A DNA stretch of 64,000 nucleotides from Idiomarina fontislapidosi. GTDB lineage: Bacteria; Pseudomonadota; Gammaproteobacteria; Enterobacterales; Alteromonadaceae. This document shows positions 7,044 to 16,875 of the stretch, piece after piece (the first letter of the stretch is position 1; every line of letters begins with the position of its first letter). The stretch lies in assembly GCF_003226255.1 (NCBI RefSeq), contig NZ_QJST01000014.1:1-64000 (forward strand), read 5' to 3'. The notes beneath the pieces were generated by a model. That model was not told where the DNA came from. It saw nothing but the letters and a program-made list of their open reading frames with translations, and made no database searches. Made by a program: the position numbers and the translations under genes.

Positions 7044-10000
7044 ATGAAATTCAACTCCAAGGTGAGTCGTATTTCTGCTGCCATTGCATTAGCAGTAGGA
7101 ATGTCGACGAGTGTTATGGCCCAAGAAACCTCATCGTCAATGCGCGGTGTGATCACAGGTCCACAAGGAAACCCAGTAGCGAACACTAAAATTGTCGTTA
7201 CGCATGAACCGACAGGGACAGTAAACGAGTTTGTTACCAGCGCTGACGGCACCTTTACTGCAAAAGGTCTACGCGTAGGTGGTCCTTACACAGTCGTTAT
7301 TGATTCAGACAAATTCCAAGATGCAGAGCTTGATAACTTGTATCTCGCATTGGGTGAAACATTACGTGTGACGAGCCAACTGAAAAATAGCGATATGGAA
7401 CGAATTTCTGTATCGGGTTCAGTTATCATGACCGAGAGCGGCGGCGCAAGCAGCAACTTTGGTGAAGAAACCATCGATAACATGCCAAGCATCAGCCGTG
7501 ACCTTAAAGACATCGCGCGTATCAATCCATTGGTTTCTATCCGTGGTAACGGCGAAATGTCGATTGCAGGTGGTAACCCACGTTCAAACAGCATTACTGT
7601 AGATGGCATCGGTCAGAACGATGACTTCGGTCTAAACTACGGCGGCTACCCAACGGAGCAACCGCCCGTTTCATTGAGTTCAATTGAACAGATCTCAGTT
7701 GACGTGGCACCTTTCTCAAGTAAGAAAGGCGATTTCTCTGGCGGTACAATTAACGCAGTAACTAAATCAGGTACTAACGAGTTTGAAGGCGAGTTCTTCT
7801 ACGAATACTCTTCACCTGATATGAAAGGCGATTCAAAGCGCTTAAACCGTATTACCGGATCAGACGGTAACGACCAAGGTTTCCGTGAGTATGAAACCGT
7901 TGACGTTGAGCCGATTCAAAAAACTTCAACCTTTGGTATGGCACTCAGTGGTCCTATCATCGAAGACACCTTGTTCTTCTTCACTAACTATGAAGAGTGG
8001 AACAGTGAGTTAGATTATCAATACGGTTTCCAAGGTAGCGGTGCAAGCAACGAGTTCTACACCTCACGTGAAAACTTCGATGAATTCTTGCGCATTTTGG
8101 ATAGCACCTATGGTATCCAAGATTCATTGCCTGGCGCGCCAGAAGATAAAGACCGTAAGTGGTTGACCAAATTAAGCTGGAACGTAAACCAAGATCATCG
8201 TCTTGATTTAACCTATCAGTGGCAAGACAACTCAGATATGCGCGGTCACTCAAGCGGTGGTAACACGGTCGTATTAAACTCTCGTGTATATGACTACCAC
8301 ACGCGCATGAGCAACATCAGTGCACGCTTATACAGTGACTGGTCGGCCAACTTCATCACCGAGATGGGTATTACCTATAAAGATGTTGTTACTGATTCAA
8401 TCACCAACGCTGACTTTGGTGCGGTAACAGTAGAGGAATACTTCCGTGGTCCGTCTTACGCATTTGGTGCTGACGAATACCGCCATGCTAATAAAGTTGA
8501 GAACCAAAACTTAACGTTCAACTTTGATGCAACTTACTTGTTCGGCGAGCACGAACTCGCGTTTGGTGCAGAGTATGAGCGTCTTCGCTTATATAATAAG
8601 TTTGTACCAGAGAGCTTAGGTGCATGGGAATTCGATAGCCTTGAAGGTTTCGAAAACCGTGAAGTGGGTAACTACAACGGTACTTATGACTTTTCTTACC
8701 AAAACGCGTTCACAGGTAACCCAGAAGACGCAGCTTATGATGCAGTGCGTTACACCACAGCGCTGTATGTAGAGGATACTTTCTACCCAACAGCTGACCT
8801 AGAGTTAACCGCGGGTGTTCGTTACGAGCGTTTATCGTCAGATGACGAGCCAACGTTAAACCAAAACTTCGTTGATACCTATGGCTTCTCTAATCAAGAA
8901 AACCTTGACGGTATGGACATCGTATTGCCACGTGTCAGCTTCAAGTACTACTTGAACGACGACGTAACGTTACGTGGTGGTTTGGGTCGTTTCTACGGCG
9001 GCGTACCTAATGTTTGGTACAGTAACCCGTTCACTAAAGACGGCATCACGCTCGTAGCGGCTAATAGCGATTTCATCAACGATTATTTCGCGAATAGCTC
9101 TGATCCTGCGGACTTCACGCAAGTGCCACAAGCGATCCAAGACTCATTGCAGCAGGGCGCTGGTAGCACCAACTACATCGACCCTAACTTTGAGCTACCA
9201 AGCGACTGGCGTGCACAGTTAGCGGCTGACTACAGCTTTGATATCCCAATGGTGGGTAATGACTTCCGCGCAACCACGTCATTCTTGTACGTGCGTAAGC
9301 AAGACGAGTCAGTATGGTTAAACACTGCACTATCACCTGTTGATACAACAGCAGATGGTGAGCGTGTTATCTATGAAAGCGTCTACAGCGGCAACCGCTC
9401 AGATAACTTCGATATCATGATGACCAACGCAGAAGACCATGGTCGCAGCTACATCTTCACTCAGTCTTTGGCTAAGCAGTGGGACAACGGTCTTAACTTG
9501 ACCATGAGCTACACGCACCAAGACGTTGAAGAAGTATCACCTGGTTCTTCATCACAAGCAGAAAGTAACTACAAGCACTACGTAGTTAAAACACGTAATC
9601 AACCGTTCTCTGCACGTGGTGACTACGAAATCGAGCACAGCTTCAAAGTTACCTTAGGTTACGAGAAAGAATTCTTTGATGGTTATAAAACCAACATCAA
9701 CTTATTCTATGAGCGTCGTTCAGGTCGTCCGTTCAGCTACACCATGAGCATGTATCAAGATGGTGATTTCGGCGATACCGTTGATTTCTACTCGCAGTCA
9801 GCTTACCTCGCATACATCCCTTCAGGTCCAGATGATGCGAATGTCGATTGGGCGAACTCAGTATCGTGGGACGAGTTGAGTGCCGTACTTGATCGTGCCG
9901 GTATTGCACCAGGCGGTTACATCATGGATCGCAACAGCGGTACTCAGCCTTGGATCACTGACATTGACTTGAGCATCAAGCAACAGATCCCAGGTTTTGC

Positions 10001-10247
10001 GGAAGGTCACCGTGGTACTTTGTATTTCACTATCGATAACTTCGCAAACTTGCTGAACAGCGATTGGGGTGTTGAAGAGCGTTTAGGTTATCCGCAGGTT
10101 AACCTTTATGACTTCGGCGGCCTATCGGATGATGGTCGTTACCAGATTGAGCGTTTGCACAATGGTTACGCGCCACAAAACTACGATGAGTACGATATTG
10201 GTGCATCATCATGGTCTGTCAAACTCGGCGTACGCTACGAGTTCTAA
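7044..10247 (+). CDS. Oar-like TonB-dependent outer-membrane receptor (copy 1)
   Basis: 1067 residues. Signal peptide with cleavage after VMAQ (about residue 27). A carboxypeptidase-regulatory-like beta-sandwich at about 30-115 (SSSMRGVITGPQGNPV, GTFTAKGLRVGGPYTV) precedes the plug (about 125-240, with SRDLKDIARINPLVSI and INAVTKSGTNEFEG). A long 22-strand-type barrel follows and ends in Phe, the usual C-terminal signal for BAM insertion. This is the architecture of Oar-family receptors, which in other bacteria bring in peptides, proteins or oligomers, or handle secreted factors. It is followed by a strong terminator, so it is monocistronic. The paralogue follows at 10377. Confidence 0.88.
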   Translation: MKFNSKVSRISAAIALAVGMSTSVMAQETSSSMRGVITGPQGNPVANTKIVVTHEPTGTVNEFVTSADGTFTAKGLRVGGPYTVVIDSDKFQDAELDNLYLALGETLRVTSQLKNSDMERISVSGSVIMTESGGASSNFGEETIDNMPSISRDLKDIARINPLVSIRGNGEMSIAGGNPRSNSITVDGIGQNDDFGLNYGGYPTEQPPVSLSSIEQISVDVAPFSSKKGDFSGGTINAVTKSGTNEFEGEFFYEYSSPDMKGDSKRLNRITGSDGNDQGFREYETVDVEPIQKTSTFGMALSGPIIEDTLFFFTNYEEWNSELDYQYGFQGSGASNEFYTSRENFDEFLRILDSTYGIQDSLPGAPEDKDRKWLTKLSWNVNQDHRLDLTYQWQDNSDMRGHSSGGNTVVLNSRVYDYHTRMSNISARLYSDWSANFITEMGITYKDVVTDSITNADFGAVTVEEYFRGPSYAFGADEYRHANKVENQNLTFNFDATYLFGEHELAFGAEYERLRLYNKFVPESLGAWEFDSLEGFENREVGNYNGTYDFSYQNAFTGNPEDAAYDAVRYTTALYVEDTFYPTADLELTAGVRYERLSSDDEPTLNQNFVDTYGFSNQENLDGMDIVLPRVSFKYYLNDDVTLRGGLGRFYGGVPNVWYSNPFTKDGITLVAANSDFINDYFANSSDPADFTQVPQAIQDSLQQGAGSTNYIDPNFELPSDWRAQLAADYSFDIPMVGNDFRATTSFLYVRKQDESVWLNTALSPVDTTADGERVIYESVYSGNRSDNFDIMMTNAEDHGRSYIFTQSLAKQWDNGLNLTMSYTHQDVEEVSPGSSSQAESNYKHYVVKTRNQPFSARGDYEIEHSFKVTLGYEKEFFDGYKTNINLFYERRSGRPFSYTMSMYQDGDFGDTVDFYSQSAYLAYIPSGPDDANVDWANSVSWDELSAVLDRAGIAPGGYIMDRNSGTQPWITDIDLSIKQQIPGFAEGHRGTLYFTIDNFANLLNSDWGVEERLGYPQVNLYDFGGLSDDGRYQIERLHNGYAPQNYDEYDIGASSWSVKLGVRYEF

Positions 10248-10254
10248 GACTCAC

Positions 10255-10286
10255 AGCCCCTCAATTTTGTTGAGGGGCTTTTTTTT
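10255..10286 (+). terminator. Rho-independent terminator of receptor 1
   Basis: Perfect 10-bp stem AGCCCCTCAA / TTGAGGGGCT with loop TTTTG, followed by eight Ts. Confidence 0.93.
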
Positions 10287-10291
10287 GGTTA

Positions 10292-10307
10292 TGTCACAGA
10301 ACTGACA
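10292..10307. promoter_or_regulatory. Palindrome TGTCA-N6-TGACA before receptor 2
   Basis: TGTCACAGAACTGACA, same arms and spacing as the site at 6705-6720. It stands 70 bases before the ATG of the second receptor and just after the terminator of the first, so here it can only serve the second receptor. Two copies in front of paralogues suggest one shared regulator, which cannot be named from sequence. Confidence 0.55.
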
Positions 10308-10376
10308 TGATCGGGGCTTACACTTCACGGACTGAATCACATAACAACAGTGTTGAACAAACGGGGATGAACACAC

Positions 10377-13300
10377 ATGTTTAATTCAACTTTTAAGCGC
10401 ACTGCACTCGCTGCTGCCATCGCAATGACAGTATCAGGCGCGGCGCTTGCACAAGACACCTCATCGAGCATTCGTGGTGTTGTCACTGCAGAATCAGGCA
10501 CCATCATTAGCGGTGCAACTATTCAGTTGCGTGATGAACGCACTGGCTCAGTCAAAACCTTAACGACTAACGCACAAGGCACGTTCTCATCACGTGGTTT
10601 GCCTGTCGGTGGTCCATACACTTTGATGGTTAAAGGTCCTAACGGCCAAAGCCAAGTCATCGAAAACGTTTACCTCACGTTGGGTGACTCAGAGACCGTG
10701 AATGTGGTACTTGAACCGCAAGATATCGAAACAATCAGCGTGACCGGTACAGCACCGACTAACGCGTTGTACGGTAGCAACAGCCCTGCGGCAAACTTCA
10801 ACCTCGAAGATTTGCAAGACGCCCCGGCCGCTAACCGTGACCTAAAAGACGTAGTACGTATCGACCCACGTATCTACATCAACGAAACCAACGCAGGCGA
10901 CATCCAGTGTGGTGGCGCAAACCCGCGTTTCAACAGCTTGACTGTTGACGGTGTGCGTATGAACGATAACTTCGGCTTGAACTCAAGCGGTTATCCAACA
11001 GAGCGTATGCCTTTCTCTTATGATGCAATCGAACAGGTTGCAGTAGAATTCGCACCGTTTGATGTGCAGTATGGTGGTTTCACCGCATGTAACATCAACG
11101 CTGTTACCAAATCAGGTGACAACGAAATGTTCGGTGGTGTGTTCTTTGACTACACCAACGATTCATTACAAGGTAGTGAGCTTGAAGGCGATACTATTAA
11201 CGTAGGCGCATTCAACGAAAAACGTTACGGCTTTAATGTCGGCGGCGCTATCTTAGAAGACAAATTGTTCTTCTTCACCTCATACGAAAAACTTGAAGGT
11301 TCTGACACCTTCGACCGCGGCCCTGAAGGCACCGGTGTAGCATCACCTGTATTAGGTGTGTCTGCAGCAGACGCAGAACGTATTCGTCAAATCGCGATCA
11401 ACAACTACGACTACGATCCAGGTTCATTCCCTGCGAGCTTGCCAGTCGAAGATGAGAAGTTCCTTGCGAAGTTAGATTGGTACATCAATGACGCGCACCG
11501 TGCATCATTCACGTACAACTACAACGACGGCTTCTCAATTGCCGAATCAGACGGCGATGCAGACGAGCTTGAGTTCTCAAACCACTTCTATGAGCGTGGT
11601 TCTAAGTTCACTTCCTATGTCGGTGAGTTCTTCTCTGACTGGACGGATAACTTCTCAACCGAAGTACGTGTCGGTTACTCAGAGTTAGACGCACGTGTTA
11701 ACCCATTAGGCGGCACCGAGTTTGGTGAAGTTCAAATCGGCGTTAACGATGCAACCGTATACTTGGGTGCAGATGACTCGCGTCACGCAAACAAATTGAA
11801 GTACGACACAACGTTCTTCAAATTAAAAGGTACTTACCTTGCGGGCGACCACGTCATCTCTGCCGGTATCGAGCAAGAGAAATACGACGTTTACAACTTG
11901 TTTGTACAAGAAGCACAAGGTGAATACCGCTTCGGTTCTATCGATGCGTTTGAAGCCGGTACACCAAGCCTCGTAATCTATGAAAGCGCAGCAGGTACCA
12001 ACAACCCAACGGACGCGGCAGCAGAATTCTCTTACGCTGTAAATACGGCGTATGTGCAGGACGAGTACTACTACGCGCCAATGGACATCACCTTCACTTA
12101 CGGTTTGCGTTATGACTGGTACACCAGCAGCGATAACCCAGTAAACAACCCATTGGTAGAAGACCTTTACGGCTTCTCTAACCAGCAAAACATGGACGGC
12201 CAGGACTTACTGCAACCACGCTTTGGTTTCAACTGGTTTGTGAGTCCACAGTTAGAAGTACGTGGTGGCGTTGGCTTGTATTCAGGCGGCAACCCGAACG
12301 TATGGATCTCTAACAATTACTCTAACAACGGTGTCACTCAGTACCAAGCCTCCTTAAATGATGACTTCTTCGCGGGCGGCAACACCTTATTCAACATTCC
12401 TCACACAGGTGAAGGTCGTCCAATCTACGACATTCCACAAAACCTGTTTGACGAAGTGGCCAATGCGAACGGTGAAGGTCCAATCAACACCATGGATCCT
12501 AACTTCGAATTGCCAAACGAGTGGAAATACGCGTTGGGTGCAACTTACACGTTCGATAACGACTACGTGTTATTGGTTGACTTCTTACACACCGAGAAGA
12601 AAGACGCCGCGGTTATCTACAACCTTGGTTTAGAGCAAACGGGTACAGCACCTGATGGTCGTCCTATCTTCAGCGAACTGTCTACTGACGGTCGTGACCA
12701 AGGTGATGACTTCTTGTTGACCAATGTTAAAGGCGATTCTGGTTCACAAACGACCGTATCATTGGCATTGAACAAGTCATACGACTTCGGTTTAGACTGG
12801 AGCTTCGCATACGCTTACAACCGTGCAGAAGACGTGAACCCAATGACCAGCTCAGTGGCGTTCTCTAACTATACTAACTTAGCAACAGCGAATCCACAGA
12901 ACCCAGGCGTGTCGACCTCTAACTACGAGATCCCACACCGCTTCACGTTCCGTGCAACGTACACTTCAGAAATCATGGGTTACGAGAACACCATGACCTT
13001 ATTCGCAACGCGTAACGAAGGTCGTCCATACTCGTTCACGATGTCTGACGGTGCATTTGGTGATGCTGCTTACCAAGGTCGCCAGTTACTGTACGTACCA
13101 ACGGGTATCGACGATCCGAACTTCGTTGCTGGCATGGATGACGATGGTAACCCATTCGATTCACAAGCGTTCTTCGACTTTATCAATTCACAAGGATTGG
13201 GTGATTACGCGGGCGGTATCGCACCACGTAACGAGTTCAACTCTAAGTGGTGGACTAAAGTTGACCTTCGCATGGAACAACAATTGCCAGCATTCAGCAG

Positions 13301-13532
13301 CGACCACGAAGCATCAGCCTTCTTCGTTGTTGAAAACCTAGGTAACTTGTTGAACGACGACTGGGGTGTATTGTACGAAGCGAGCTTCCCACGTGCTGTG
13401 ACGGTTGCTGATGTAAGCATCAACGACCAAGGCCAGTACGTATTTGAAAGCTTCCGTGACCCACGTGTTCAATCACGTGCAGGTGCGCCTTCATTGTGGT
13501 CAGTACGTGTAGGCTTCGAATACAAATTCTAG
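10377..13532 (+). CDS. Oar-like TonB-dependent outer-membrane receptor (copy 2)
   Basis: 1051 residues with the same build as its neighbour: signal peptide ending ALAQ, N-terminal regulatory-like beta-sandwich (SSSIRGVVTAESG, GTFSSRGLPVGGPYTL), plug with NRDLKDVVRIDPRIYI and INAVTKSGDNEM, then a large barrel ending in Phe. The two proteins are clear paralogues from tandem duplication but well diverged. A difference is a pair of cysteines in the plug, Cys178 (GDIQCGGANPR) and Cys238 (FTACNINAVTKSG), absent from copy 1. They sit where they could form a disulfide holding the plug. Its own operator lies upstream and its own terminator downstream. Confidence 0.88.
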   Translation: MFNSTFKRTALAAAIAMTVSGAALAQDTSSSIRGVVTAESGTIISGATIQLRDERTGSVKTLTTNAQGTFSSRGLPVGGPYTLMVKGPNGQSQVIENVYLTLGDSETVNVVLEPQDIETISVTGTAPTNALYGSNSPAANFNLEDLQDAPAANRDLKDVVRIDPRIYINETNAGDIQCGGANPRFNSLTVDGVRMNDNFGLNSSGYPTERMPFSYDAIEQVAVEFAPFDVQYGGFTACNINAVTKSGDNEMFGGVFFDYTNDSLQGSELEGDTINVGAFNEKRYGFNVGGAILEDKLFFFTSYEKLEGSDTFDRGPEGTGVASPVLGVSAADAERIRQIAINNYDYDPGSFPASLPVEDEKFLAKLDWYINDAHRASFTYNYNDGFSIAESDGDADELEFSNHFYERGSKFTSYVGEFFSDWTDNFSTEVRVGYSELDARVNPLGGTEFGEVQIGVNDATVYLGADDSRHANKLKYDTTFFKLKGTYLAGDHVISAGIEQEKYDVYNLFVQEAQGEYRFGSIDAFEAGTPSLVIYESAAGTNNPTDAAAEFSYAVNTAYVQDEYYYAPMDITFTYGLRYDWYTSSDNPVNNPLVEDLYGFSNQQNMDGQDLLQPRFGFNWFVSPQLEVRGGVGLYSGGNPNVWISNNYSNNGVTQYQASLNDDFFAGGNTLFNIPHTGEGRPIYDIPQNLFDEVANANGEGPINTMDPNFELPNEWKYALGATYTFDNDYVLLVDFLHTEKKDAAVIYNLGLEQTGTAPDGRPIFSELSTDGRDQGDDFLLTNVKGDSGSQTTVSLALNKSYDFGLDWSFAYAYNRAEDVNPMTSSVAFSNYTNLATANPQNPGVSTSNYEIPHRFTFRATYTSEIMGYENTMTLFATRNEGRPYSFTMSDGAFGDAAYQGRQLLYVPTGIDDPNFVAGMDDDGNPFDSQAFFDFINSQGLGDYAGGIAPRNEFNSKWWTKVDLRMEQQLPAFSSDHEASAFFVVENLGNLLNDDWGVLYEASFPRAVTVADVSINDQGQYVFESFRDPRVQSRAGAPSLWSVRVGFEYKF

Positions 13533-13554
13533 GCTGACGTATATACCCATCAAG

Positions 13555-13580
13555 AGGCCGCTCAATTGAGCGGCCTTTTT
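13555..13580 (+). terminator. Rho-independent terminator of receptor 2
   Basis: Stem AGGCCGCTC / GAGCGGCCT (9 bp) around AATT, followed by five Ts. Confidence 0.9.
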
Positions 13581-13650
13581 ATTTTCTTATCTTGCCGCAT
13601 CCCGCTAATTCCGCTAACCTCGCTCAATCACTTATTAGATAAACACCACT

Positions 13651-15042
13651 ATGGAACTGAGCTGGACCAGTTTACTACCCTCGTTACTTGCCATTATTTT
13701 TGCGATTGTTACTCGGCGTGTGTTGCTGGCGCTAATCGGCGGTATCTTACTTGCCAATATCATTCTGTTTTGGCCATCGGTTGAGAGTATGGCGCAGGGG
13801 ACAGGGTGGTCAAGTTGGAGCACCCTGACCGATAGCAGCAATATGTTGGTATGGTTCTTTACGTTAGGGATTGGTGCGCTATTTGGCGTGCTTGAAAAAG
13901 GCGGTACCTTTAAACAGTTCGTGCAAAAGCTTGAGCAACGCCAATGGGTCGAAAACAAACGCCGAGCGCGGATGATGACCTGGGTACTTGGCGTGGTGGT
14001 GTTTATTGAGTCCAATGTCACGATCATGATCGCGGGGACGACCTCCCGTCCACTCTACGATCGGTTGGGCATCTCGCGCGAAAAGCTCGCCTATATCGTG
14101 GATTCCACCTGTGCTGCAATTTGTATTTTGATTCCACTCAACGCGTGGGGCGCGTTTAACCTGACGCTGATTGCTAAACAAGGCGTCGAAGAGCCGTTGT
14201 GGGTGTTTATTCAGTCGTTAGGCTTTAGCTTCTACGCGATCTTCGCTGTTTTGCTGGCACTTTTCGTGGCATGGTTTGATTGGAACATCGGTCCGATGAA
14301 AGCGTTTGAGCGTAACGCTCAGCCCGATCGGGTGTCAAAGCACAACTGGGGTGATGAAGGTAAAAGCAAACCCAACTATGGTAAAGGAACCGCCGTCGTA
14401 TTAACTTCACTGTTGAGCCTCGTGGTGATGGTACCCGCCATGCTACTCGTAACCGGCAATGGTGTGTTAGTTAAAGGTGATGGTACTTTGAGTGTGTTTA
14501 TTGCGATTTATACCGCGCTGGCGATCGCCATTATCGGTACGCAATGGGTCCGTAAGACAGGCATGTTCACCATCGTAAAAGCGGCGCTGCAAGGTGCATG
14601 GAACATCTTGCCATTAGCGGTTATTTTATGGCTCTCTATTACCTTAGGAGGCCTGACCCGCGATATGGGCACGGGTGAGTTTCTGGCGTCGATATTAGAC
14701 GGAAGTATTCAAGTATGGATGCTATTGCCGTTGATATTTGTGCTGGCAGCACTGACAGGCTTTTCTATTGGATCAAGTTGGGGCACCTTTGCCATCATGT
14801 TGCCGTTGGCGATTCCTATTGCGATGTCGCTTGATCTGCCATTGGCTCCATTTATTGCGGCGGCGATTTCCGGTGGCATTTTTGGCGACCACGCGTCACC
14901 GATTTCGGATACTACGATTATTGCGTCAATGGCATCCGGCACCGAGCACATTGATCATGTGCGCACTCAGTTGCCCTATGCATTGTTGGCAGGCGGGGCA
15001 TCAATCGTTGCTTTTGCTATCACCGGTGCCACCATTGGATGA
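13651..15042 (+). CDS. NhaC-family Na+/H+ antiporter
   Basis: 463 residues, almost wholly hydrophobic, with about eleven or twelve membrane helices. Segments such as WFFTLGIGALFGVLEKGG, VFIESNVTIMIAGTTSRP and GGIFGDHASPISDTTIIAS match the NhaC / YuiF-type antiporter family, the last containing the Asp and Ser residues usual in its half-helix region. Members exchange Na+ for H+, and some carry malate-lactate or amino acids, so the exact ion is not certain. A sodium exporter suits a marine or halophilic host. No good ribosome binding site precedes the ATG. The 3' end overlaps that of convergent tadA by 42 bases. Confidence 0.82.
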   Translation: MELSWTSLLPSLLAIIFAIVTRRVLLALIGGILLANIILFWPSVESMAQGTGWSSWSTLTDSSNMLVWFFTLGIGALFGVLEKGGTFKQFVQKLEQRQWVENKRRARMMTWVLGVVVFIESNVTIMIAGTTSRPLYDRLGISREKLAYIVDSTCAAICILIPLNAWGAFNLTLIAKQGVEEPLWVFIQSLGFSFYAIFAVLLALFVAWFDWNIGPMKAFERNAQPDRVSKHNWGDEGKSKPNYGKGTAVVLTSLLSLVVMVPAMLLVTGNGVLVKGDGTLSVFIAIYTALAIAIIGTQWVRKTGMFTIVKAALQGAWNILPLAVILWLSITLGGLTRDMGTGEFLASILDGSIQVWMLLPLIFVLAALTGFSIGSSWGTFAIMLPLAIPIAMSLDLPLAPFIAAAISGGIFGDHASPISDTTIIASMASGTEHIDHVRTQLPYALLAGGASIVAFAITGATIG

Positions 15043-15498
15043 GGCTTTTTTTCGACGGGCCCTGAAAAACTGGCGCAAGATATCGCCACAGGGCTCAGCT
15101 AAAACGCCTGCAGTAATCGCCACGCGGTGGTTCATTGATACATGATTCAGTACTTCAATTGCCGTGCCCGCCGCGCCTGTGCGTGGATCGGGTGCACCAA
15201 ACACTAAACGTTTTACACGCGCATGGGTAATCAACCCAGCGCACATGGCACAAGGCTCCAACGTTACATATAACGTCGAATCAACAAGGCGGTAGTTGTC
15301 GATGCTTTTGCCAGCAGCCCGAATGGCTTGTGCCTCGGCATGAGCACTTGGGTCCGATAAGGTAATCACTTGGTTGTAGCCTTCGCCGACAATCTCATCG
15401 TTCACGACCACCACCGCACCCACGGGCACTTCGTCTTCGTCTGCTGCTTTTTGCGCCAATTCAAGGGCGCGCCGCATATACATTTCATCAGTTGTCAT
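15001..15498 (-). CDS. tadA: tRNA-specific adenosine deaminase
   Basis: 165 residues when started at the ATG at 15498 (MTTDEMYMRRALELA), the normal TadA N terminus; an open frame reaching back to 15651 is not part of the protein. It converts A34 to inosine in the anticodon of tRNA-Arg(ACG), an essential step for reading CGU/CGC/CGA. The zinc-deaminase motifs are complete: HAEAQAIRAAG, with the His ligand and proton-shuttle Glu, and PCAMCAG, with two Cys ligands. In Escherichia coli tadA lies beside mltF and purL, and the same grouping is kept here with an M20 amidohydrolase and rfaH inserted. The last 14 codons overlap the antiporter gene on the other strand. Confidence 0.95.
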   Translation of the reverse strand: MTTDEMYMRRALELAQKAADEDEVPVGAVVVVNDEIVGEGYNQVITLSDPSAHAEAQAIRAAGKSIDNYRLVDSTLYVTLEPCAMCAGLITHARVKRLVFGAPDPRTGAAGTAIEVLNHVSMNHRVAITAGVLAEPCGDILRQFFRARRKKASSNGGTGDSKSND

Positions 15499-15573
15499 GG
15501 CGGCGATTTTAGCGCAGACTAAGGTTAAAGACATCCAAATTTTGCGGCCAACCCCATCACAGGGAGAACAACA

Positions 15574-16875
15574 ATGAAGAACTGGGCATTTGCACTGACA
15601 ACGGTAGCTGTTATCAGCGCATGGGCACTCCCCACGCAGGCACAACAGCAATCACCGGTGATGATTGACAGTAACCTAGAGCAGCAAGTAATTGATTGGC
15701 GTCGTCATATTCACGCGAACCCTGAACTCAGCAACCGTGAATACGAGACGGCAAAGATGGTTGCCAACCATCTTCGCGAATTAGGATTAGAAGTTAAGAC
15801 TGACATCGCTCATACCGGAGTGGTGGGTTTATTAAAAGGTAATGGCGACGGTCCCACGGTCGCATTGCGTGCGGATATGGATGCATTGCCTGTTACTGAA
15901 AAAACCGATGTCCCGTTTAAATCGACGGTGAAATCGACTTATCGAGGTAAAGAGGTCGGTGTCATGCATGCCTGTGGTCACGATACGCACGTTGCGATGT
16001 TGATGGGCGCCGCTGAGAAATTAGCCAGTATGCGTGATGAGCTAAACGGTAATGTGCTGTTTATCTTCCAGCCCGCTGAAGAGGGCGCACCCGAGGGTGA
16101 GGAAGGGGGCGCAGAACTGATGTTAGAACAAGGCCTATTCAGCGATATATTCCCAGGGTACAAGCCCGAGCGCGTATTTGGTATTCACGTATGGGCAGGC
16201 TTTCCCAGCGGCCATATTGGTTATCGCAAAGGCCCATTAATGGCCTCGTCGGATAAGTTCGAAATTACCGTTAAGGGCAAGCAAACCCATGGTTCACGCC
16301 CGTGGGCAGGGGTTGATCCCATCGTAACGTCAGCGCAGATTATTAACAGCGCACAAACCATCATCAGTCGCCAGACCGATATTACCAAAGCACCGGCTGT
16401 TCTGTCGTTTGGTATCGTCGAAGGTGGCGTGCGCAATAATATTATTCCGGATGACGTCACGTTAATCGGCACCATCCGTAACTTTGATATGGATATTCGC
16501 GCGGATATTCATGATCGCTTAACGCACACGGCCAAAACCGTCGCCGAAGCCAATGGCGCTGAGGCTGATGTTGAAATTGATTTAGGCTACCCGGTGACGG
16601 TAAACAATCCTGAGTTGATTGAAGAGATGTTGCCAATCACGCGTGAGATAGCAGGTGCCGACAACGTGAAAGAAGTGCCGTTGGTGACAGGTGCCGAGGA
16701 CTTCTCATATTATGCGCTCGAGGTACCCGGTATGTTCGTGTTCTTGGGCGTGACGCCCGAGGACCGAGATATGGCATCTGAACCGAGCAACCACTCGCCT
16801 TATTTTTATGCCGATGAAGAGGCACTCAAAACAGGTGTAAACCTCTACGTTAACTGGACACTTGAGTCACTGTAG
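15574..16875 (+). CDS. Secreted M20D amidohydrolase
   Basis: 433 residues. A signal peptide (cleavage near PTQAQ) sends it to the periplasm. The family is M20D (hippurate hydrolase, N-acyl amino acid and IAA-amino acid hydrolases), which cleaves N-acyl or peptide amide bonds with a two-metal site. Visible motifs: WRRHIHANPELS, ALRADMDALPV, MHACGHDTHVAML (His132, Cys134, His136, Asp137), FQPAEEG with the catalytic Glu, and the dimerisation-domain stretch THGSRPWAGVDPI. A GGGAG site lies eight bases before the ATG. The mltF gene starts directly after the stop codon, so both are expressed together; a link to peptidoglycan-peptide turnover is possible but inferred. Confidence 0.88.
   Translation: MKNWAFALTTVAVISAWALPTQAQQQSPVMIDSNLEQQVIDWRRHIHANPELSNREYETAKMVANHLRELGLEVKTDIAHTGVVGLLKGNGDGPTVALRADMDALPVTEKTDVPFKSTVKSTYRGKEVGVMHACGHDTHVAMLMGAAEKLASMRDELNGNVLFIFQPAEEGAPEGEEGGAELMLEQGLFSDIFPGYKPERVFGIHVWAGFPSGHIGYRKGPLMASSDKFEITVKGKQTHGSRPWAGVDPIVTSAQIINSAQTIISRQTDITKAPAVLSFGIVEGGVRNNIIPDDVTLIGTIRNFDMDIRADIHDRLTHTAKTVAEANGAEADVEIDLGYPVTVNNPELIEEMLPITREIAGADNVKEVPLVTGAEDFSYYALEVPGMFVFLGVTPEDRDMASEPSNHSPYFYADEEALKTGVNLYVNWTLESL

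Noticed and set aside
6742-7047. 101-codon plus-strand frame before the first receptor
   Set aside because: No ribosome binding site, Cys- and Ser-rich unlikely composition, overlaps the receptor start.
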